Assembly: GCF_000611645.1 (NCBI RefSeq)
Contig: NW_014012283.1
Span: forward strand, 2,873 to 15,459
Direction of reading: 5' to 3'
Length of the DNA: 12,587 bases
From: Monoraphidium neglectum
Taxonomy: Eukaryota > Chlorophyta > Chlorophyceae > Sphaeropleales > Selenastraceae
Positions 9,369-12,587 of this stretch are shown here, piece after piece (within the stretch, counting starts at the first letter, position 1; every line of letters begins with the position of its first letter). The notes below the pieces were generated by a model, which had not been told where the DNA came from, ran no database searches, and was given only the letters and a program-made list of their open reading frames with translations. Made by a program: the position numbers and the translations under genes.

Positions 9369-9422
9369 CAATTGATGTCGTGTAGTTTTACGTGCATTCA
9401 GGGACGCCACTGACATCAATTG
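9369..9422. repeat. 11-bp inverted repeat upstream of sugar transporter
   Basis: CAATTGATGTC (9369-9379) and GACATCAATTG (9412-9422) are exact reverse complements 32 nt apart. The left arm overlaps the 10-bp palindrome ATCAATTGAT (9367-9376). The pair is about 300 nt before the transporter ATG. Two mirrored copies of one site in a probable promoter suggest a dimeric or paired factor-binding site, but nothing proves it. Confidence 0.4.
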
Positions 9423-9714
9423 CCTGGTTCTCACAGGATCTCTGTATGATGGGCCCCTAGGCCACTGGCTAGGACGATTTGGCTGAGAAACACTGCTGAA
9501 ACATCGGGCTTGAGCTAGCGCTTCTCCTGCCGCGGCGGACACCCAGAACCGAACCACACCTGTGTTCTCAGCGCGAGCCACATCTCGTACCAATCGCTCC
9601 TGAGTGCCAGCAATTTCTCCTAGCGCGCGCTGAGGCGCGTGCCGTGCGGCGCGCACGCCTCGCCCGGCACGCGTGCTCGCCCAAGCTCACCGAGCTTGCG
9701 CCACCGGGGTGCCA

Positions 9715-12587
9715 ATGCCGCACCACGCCGGCGCCGGCAAGACGCCGTGGGCGATGCATGGGGATTACCCCGCCGCGCTGTGGATTGCCTGCGTGGGCGC
9801 GCTGCTGGGCTCGCTGCAGTACGGCTACGCGATCGGCGTCCTCAACACCAGCCTGACCGCCGTGTTGGATGACCTGGACACCGACGCTGACTCCCTCCTC
9901 TCCTCAGCCGTCGTCGTCGGCGCCGCGATCGGCGCCCTCTTCTCCGGCCGCCTTGCCGACGCCCTCGGCCCGCGCCGCGCGCAGCTGCTGAACGTGCTGC
10001 CGTTCGCGGCCGGCGGGCTGCTCTCAGCGGCGGCGCGCTCGCAGGCGGCGTTCCTGTTTGCTCGCGCGCTCGTCGGCTTCGGAGCGGGCGCTGCCTCGCT
10101 GCTGACGCCGCGGTACATCGCAGAAATATCGGTCCCCTCGCTGCGCGGCCGCATCGGCAGCCAGCACCAGGTGTGCGTGCAGGCAGCCGCACCCCGCGCG
10201 CGCAAGCTTGCGCGGCTGGCGGGCGGGCGGGCGTGCGGGCGCCGCCAGTGAGGGCGGCAAAGCGTGATGTCACTCCTTTCGGCCTCGCCCCCGCGTGGCG
10301 TCGGCGGCGGCGTGGGCGCGCGAAGCAGCCGGCAGGGCGCGGCGGGCTGCGCTCCAGAGGGCACTGGTGTGCACGCCTACAGGCAGCCTGCTGTTTTCCT
10401 GCTTGCGAGCACCATCAATGCTGCAGCTCCGGCTCGCTGTCCCGACTCTTGGTCCCCCCTCCGGCCCTTCCCTTCCCAGGTGTTCATAAACGTCGGGATT
10501 CTCTTGGCCTACCTGGCGGGTGTCCCCTACGAACAGGAGTTCAGCGGCTTCAATTTCCGCGGCCAGTTCGTGGCCTGGTGGCGCGTGATGGTCGCCCTGC
10601 AGGCCGTGCCCGCCGCGCTGCAGGCAGTCGCGCTGCTGGGCAGCCCCGAGAGCCCGGTGTGGCTGGAGAGCGTGGGGCGCAGCGAGGACGCCGACGAGGC
10701 GTTCATACAGCTGTGAGTGGCGCGCGCGGCACTGGGGCGCGCGCCCCTGGGAGCGTCGGGCGCGGGGGGTGGCTGCCAGCACGCCCCCAACGAGGGGCGC
10801 AAGCACAGCGTGCGCCGCTGCGCCCCCCCCCCCCTCTTGTTCCGCACTCGCCCACGCACCCCGCATGGCTCCTCCATCGTCCCCTTGCTCCCCCTTCGCT
10901 AGTTGGGGCCCGTATGCGATCGTCCCGGACATGGAGGACGACTCAGCCCACCTCCTGGACCCACAGGAGGTGAGTACAGCCCGTTTTGGAAGCCGGCCGG
11001 CCGCTGACCCCAGATCACATGCGCTCCCAGCATCACATCGCCCGCGAATCCCCTCGTACACCCGCGGCGCCAGCTCGACAGCGCCCGCCCCCGGGCAGCG
11101 GTCCGCGTTTTTGTCTTGCGTGGCCTGCCATTGAATGTGTGTGCAAGGCCGATCCGATTTCTCGCCGTTGGTTTCTTGCAGGCCGCAGCGGCGCGGCGCA
11201 AGGAGGGGTGGGGTGGCCTGGTGAAGTACGAGTACCGCCGCATGCTGGCTCTGGCGGTGATGCTGCCGCTCACGCAGCAGGCCAGCGGCATCAACACGGT
11301 CATCTATTACTCGTCCATGGTGGGCCGACGCGCGCGCCGGCGCCGGCGCGGTGCGGCGCCGAGGGCGGCGCTGGGAACGCCCAGGTGTCTGATGGATGCC
11401 CAGCCTTGAACCAGGGGCGACAGGCGCGCAGAGTAATCCGCTCGTTGGGGTTTGACGAGCGGCCAAGGGAAATGGCCAGCACGCTGTCCAGCTTCTGCCG
11501 GCGGGCTGCTTGCACGGCCGGCTTGCGGCCTGGCGCGGACCGCCCCCGACGGCCTCTCCGAGACGTGCCAAGTGCTGCGCCGCGGCACACATCACAACAA
11601 TATGACATCATCGCATCCCGCCCGCAGGTCTTCCTGCGTGCGGGCCTCAGTAGCCCGATCCTGGGTTCCATCCTGGTGGGCGCCATAAACCTCGGCTTCA
11701 CGGCCGGCGCGGCGACGCTGATGGACCGCTGGGGCCGCAAGCCGCTGCTGCAGGCGTCGTTTGGCGGGATGGCGGCATCGCTGGCGCTCGTGGGGGCGGC
11801 CATCTTCCTGCCGAGTGAGTGCGCAGGGCAGCCGGCACGCGGGGGAGCCGGCGGGGAAGGGCGGGGGTTGTTCCGTCCTCGTCACGGGCAAAGCGCGGCG
11901 CACCGCCGCCCCACAAGGAATGCGATGGCGCCCCCGATCCTTGACCCCGCCGCCGCCCCTGCTGCGTCCGTCGCCGTGCCCTTGTCGCAGCGGGCCCCGT
12001 GGTGCAGGGTGTGCTAACTGTGGCGCTCATGCTGCTCTACGTAGCGGCCTTCGCCATCGGTGAGACCCGCGGGCGTGGCTGCCGACAGCCCCTTGCCGCC
12101 TCCCAGCGCGTCCGCAAGCGACGCCGGCACACGGCGCCCTGGGCCGCTGTTGCAATACCACCCCTCGCCGCATGCGCGCGCGCTGCGGGCAGGCTGCGTC
12201 TCCGAGCGGCCCCGCACACGCCACCCCCACCGCCCCACCCCGCCGCGCCGTCGCCCCAGTCCCTCCCTCTTCGTCCCCTCCCCTCGCAACGGCCCCGCCC
12301 AGGCTGCGGCCCCATCCCCTGGGTCGTGCTGTCCGAGATCCTGCCCTCGCGCATCAAGGGCCCCGCCGCCTCCCTCGCCACCGCGGCCGGCTGGCTGGGC
12401 AATCTGCTGGTGACGCTGTCTTTCGACTCCCTGCTGGGGCGGCTGGGCCTGGGGGGCGCGTACATGCTGTATGCCGCGCTCAACGCCGGGGCGGCGTGGT
12501 ACGTGACTGCGCGGCTGCCGGAGACGAAGATGAAGTCGCTGGAGGTGAGCGGTGGGGTGGGGTGGAACAGGTGTGTATATGTGTGAG
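9715..12587 (+). CDS. MFS sugar transporter, GLUT/pGlcT-like (3' partial, 7 exons seen)
   Basis: Exons: 9715-10170, 10480-10712, 10903-10969, 11182-11319, 11628-11814, 11991-12059, 12303-12544. The intron beginning GTGAGC at 12545 runs off the window. They give 464 residues in phase; perhaps 20-50 are missing. Motifs in family order: GSLQYGYAIGVLN in helix 1 (32-44); loop 2-3 GRLADALGPRR (78-88); ISVPSLRG (138-145); PESPVWL (208-214) after helix 6; QQASGIN (284-290) in helix 7; DRWGRK (331-336); GPIPWVVLSEI (386-396) in helix 10; PETKMKSLE (456-464) at the end of helix 12. These identify a sugar porter, most like facilitative GLUT and plastidic glucose transporter proteins, so hexose transport is inferred. 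Only about 20 residues precede helix 1, so no plastid transit peptide is visible unless an upstream exon exists. A second in-frame ATG is at 9754. Confidence 0.92.
10823..10834 (+). repeat. 12-nt C homopolymer in transporter intron
   Basis: A run of 12 C lies in the intron between transporter exons 2 and 3, about 70 nt before its TAG acceptor. It is a likely site of length variation or sequencing error. It has no effect on the predicted protein. Confidence 0.7.
11333..11350. repeat. 18-bp perfect GC palindrome beside a splice donor
   Basis: CGCGCCGGCGCCGGCGCG is its own reverse complement. It starts 14 nt after the donor that follows transporter exon 4 (11319). In RNA it could fold or pair between molecules; any effect on splicing is speculative. 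Confidence 0.5.

Larger units (their letters stand above)
7724..9714. other. 2-kb stretch without a convincing gene
   Basis: The first roughly 400 nt are probably the 3' UTR of the phosphatase-like gene, ending near the TGTAA at 8128-8132. Beyond that I see no recognisable domain and no chain of exons in compatible phase on either strand. Many short open frames exist, as expected at this GC content. A second TGTAA at 8884-8888 and a GC-rich block at about 8400-8700 leave room for an unrecognised or non-coding transcript. The last few hundred bases should hold the promoter and 5' UTR of the sugar transporter. Confidence 0.6.

Noticed and set aside
9673..9714. Upstream GTG-started extension of the transporter
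   Set aside because: GTG starts are not expected in nuclear genes; the ATG at 9715 leaves a normal short cytosolic N-terminus.
10270..11595. 441-codon open frame on the minus strand across the transporter
   Set aside because: It overlaps clearly identified transporter exons and introns, encodes no recognisable domain, and such antisense frames are common in GC-rich DNA.

Overview
The window looks like nuclear DNA of a GC-rich eukaryote, most likely a green alga. A chlorophyte of the trebouxiophyte type (Chlorella and relatives) fits best, but that placement is an inference. The evidence is: coding blocks with GC-rich third positions broken by about 20 short introns (115-523 nt); plant-type proteins with transit-like N-termini; and TGTAA, the usual chlorophyte poly(A) signal, downstream of one gene. 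No bacterial operon structure, rRNA, tRNA, CRISPR array or transposon was found.

Four genes were rebuilt by joining exons across GT...AG introns in compatible phase. All are on the + strand. (1) About 1-1865: 3' part of a plant NUDX23-type Nudix hydrolase with a zinc ribbon and an intact Nudix box; its 5' end lies before the window. (2) 3341-5162: an unrecognised 325-residue, helix- and coiled-coil-rich protein with a Gln-rich linker. (3) 5557-7723: a 279-residue, probably plastid-targeted protein with a low-molecular-weight protein tyrosine phosphatase (LMW-PTP) fold whose catalytic Cys is Asp, so probably a pseudophosphatase. (4) 9715 to the window end: a GLUT/pGlcT-like sugar transporter of the major facilitator superfamily, lacking only its last exon(s).

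Three stretches carry no convincing gene: 1866-3340, 5163-5556 and 7724-9714. The first holds a cluster of hairpins, including a 12-bp perfect stem with a 4-nt loop. The third holds two TGTAA motifs and an 11-bp inverted repeat about 300 nt upstream of the transporter start.

The genes do not form an obvious pathway; they look like ordinary neighbours in a compact algal genome. The items most worth a second look are the pseudophosphatase, a possible in-frame alternative donor inside the Nudix gene, the unassigned coiled-coil gene and the 2774-2830 hairpin. I see no convincing new multi-gene system.
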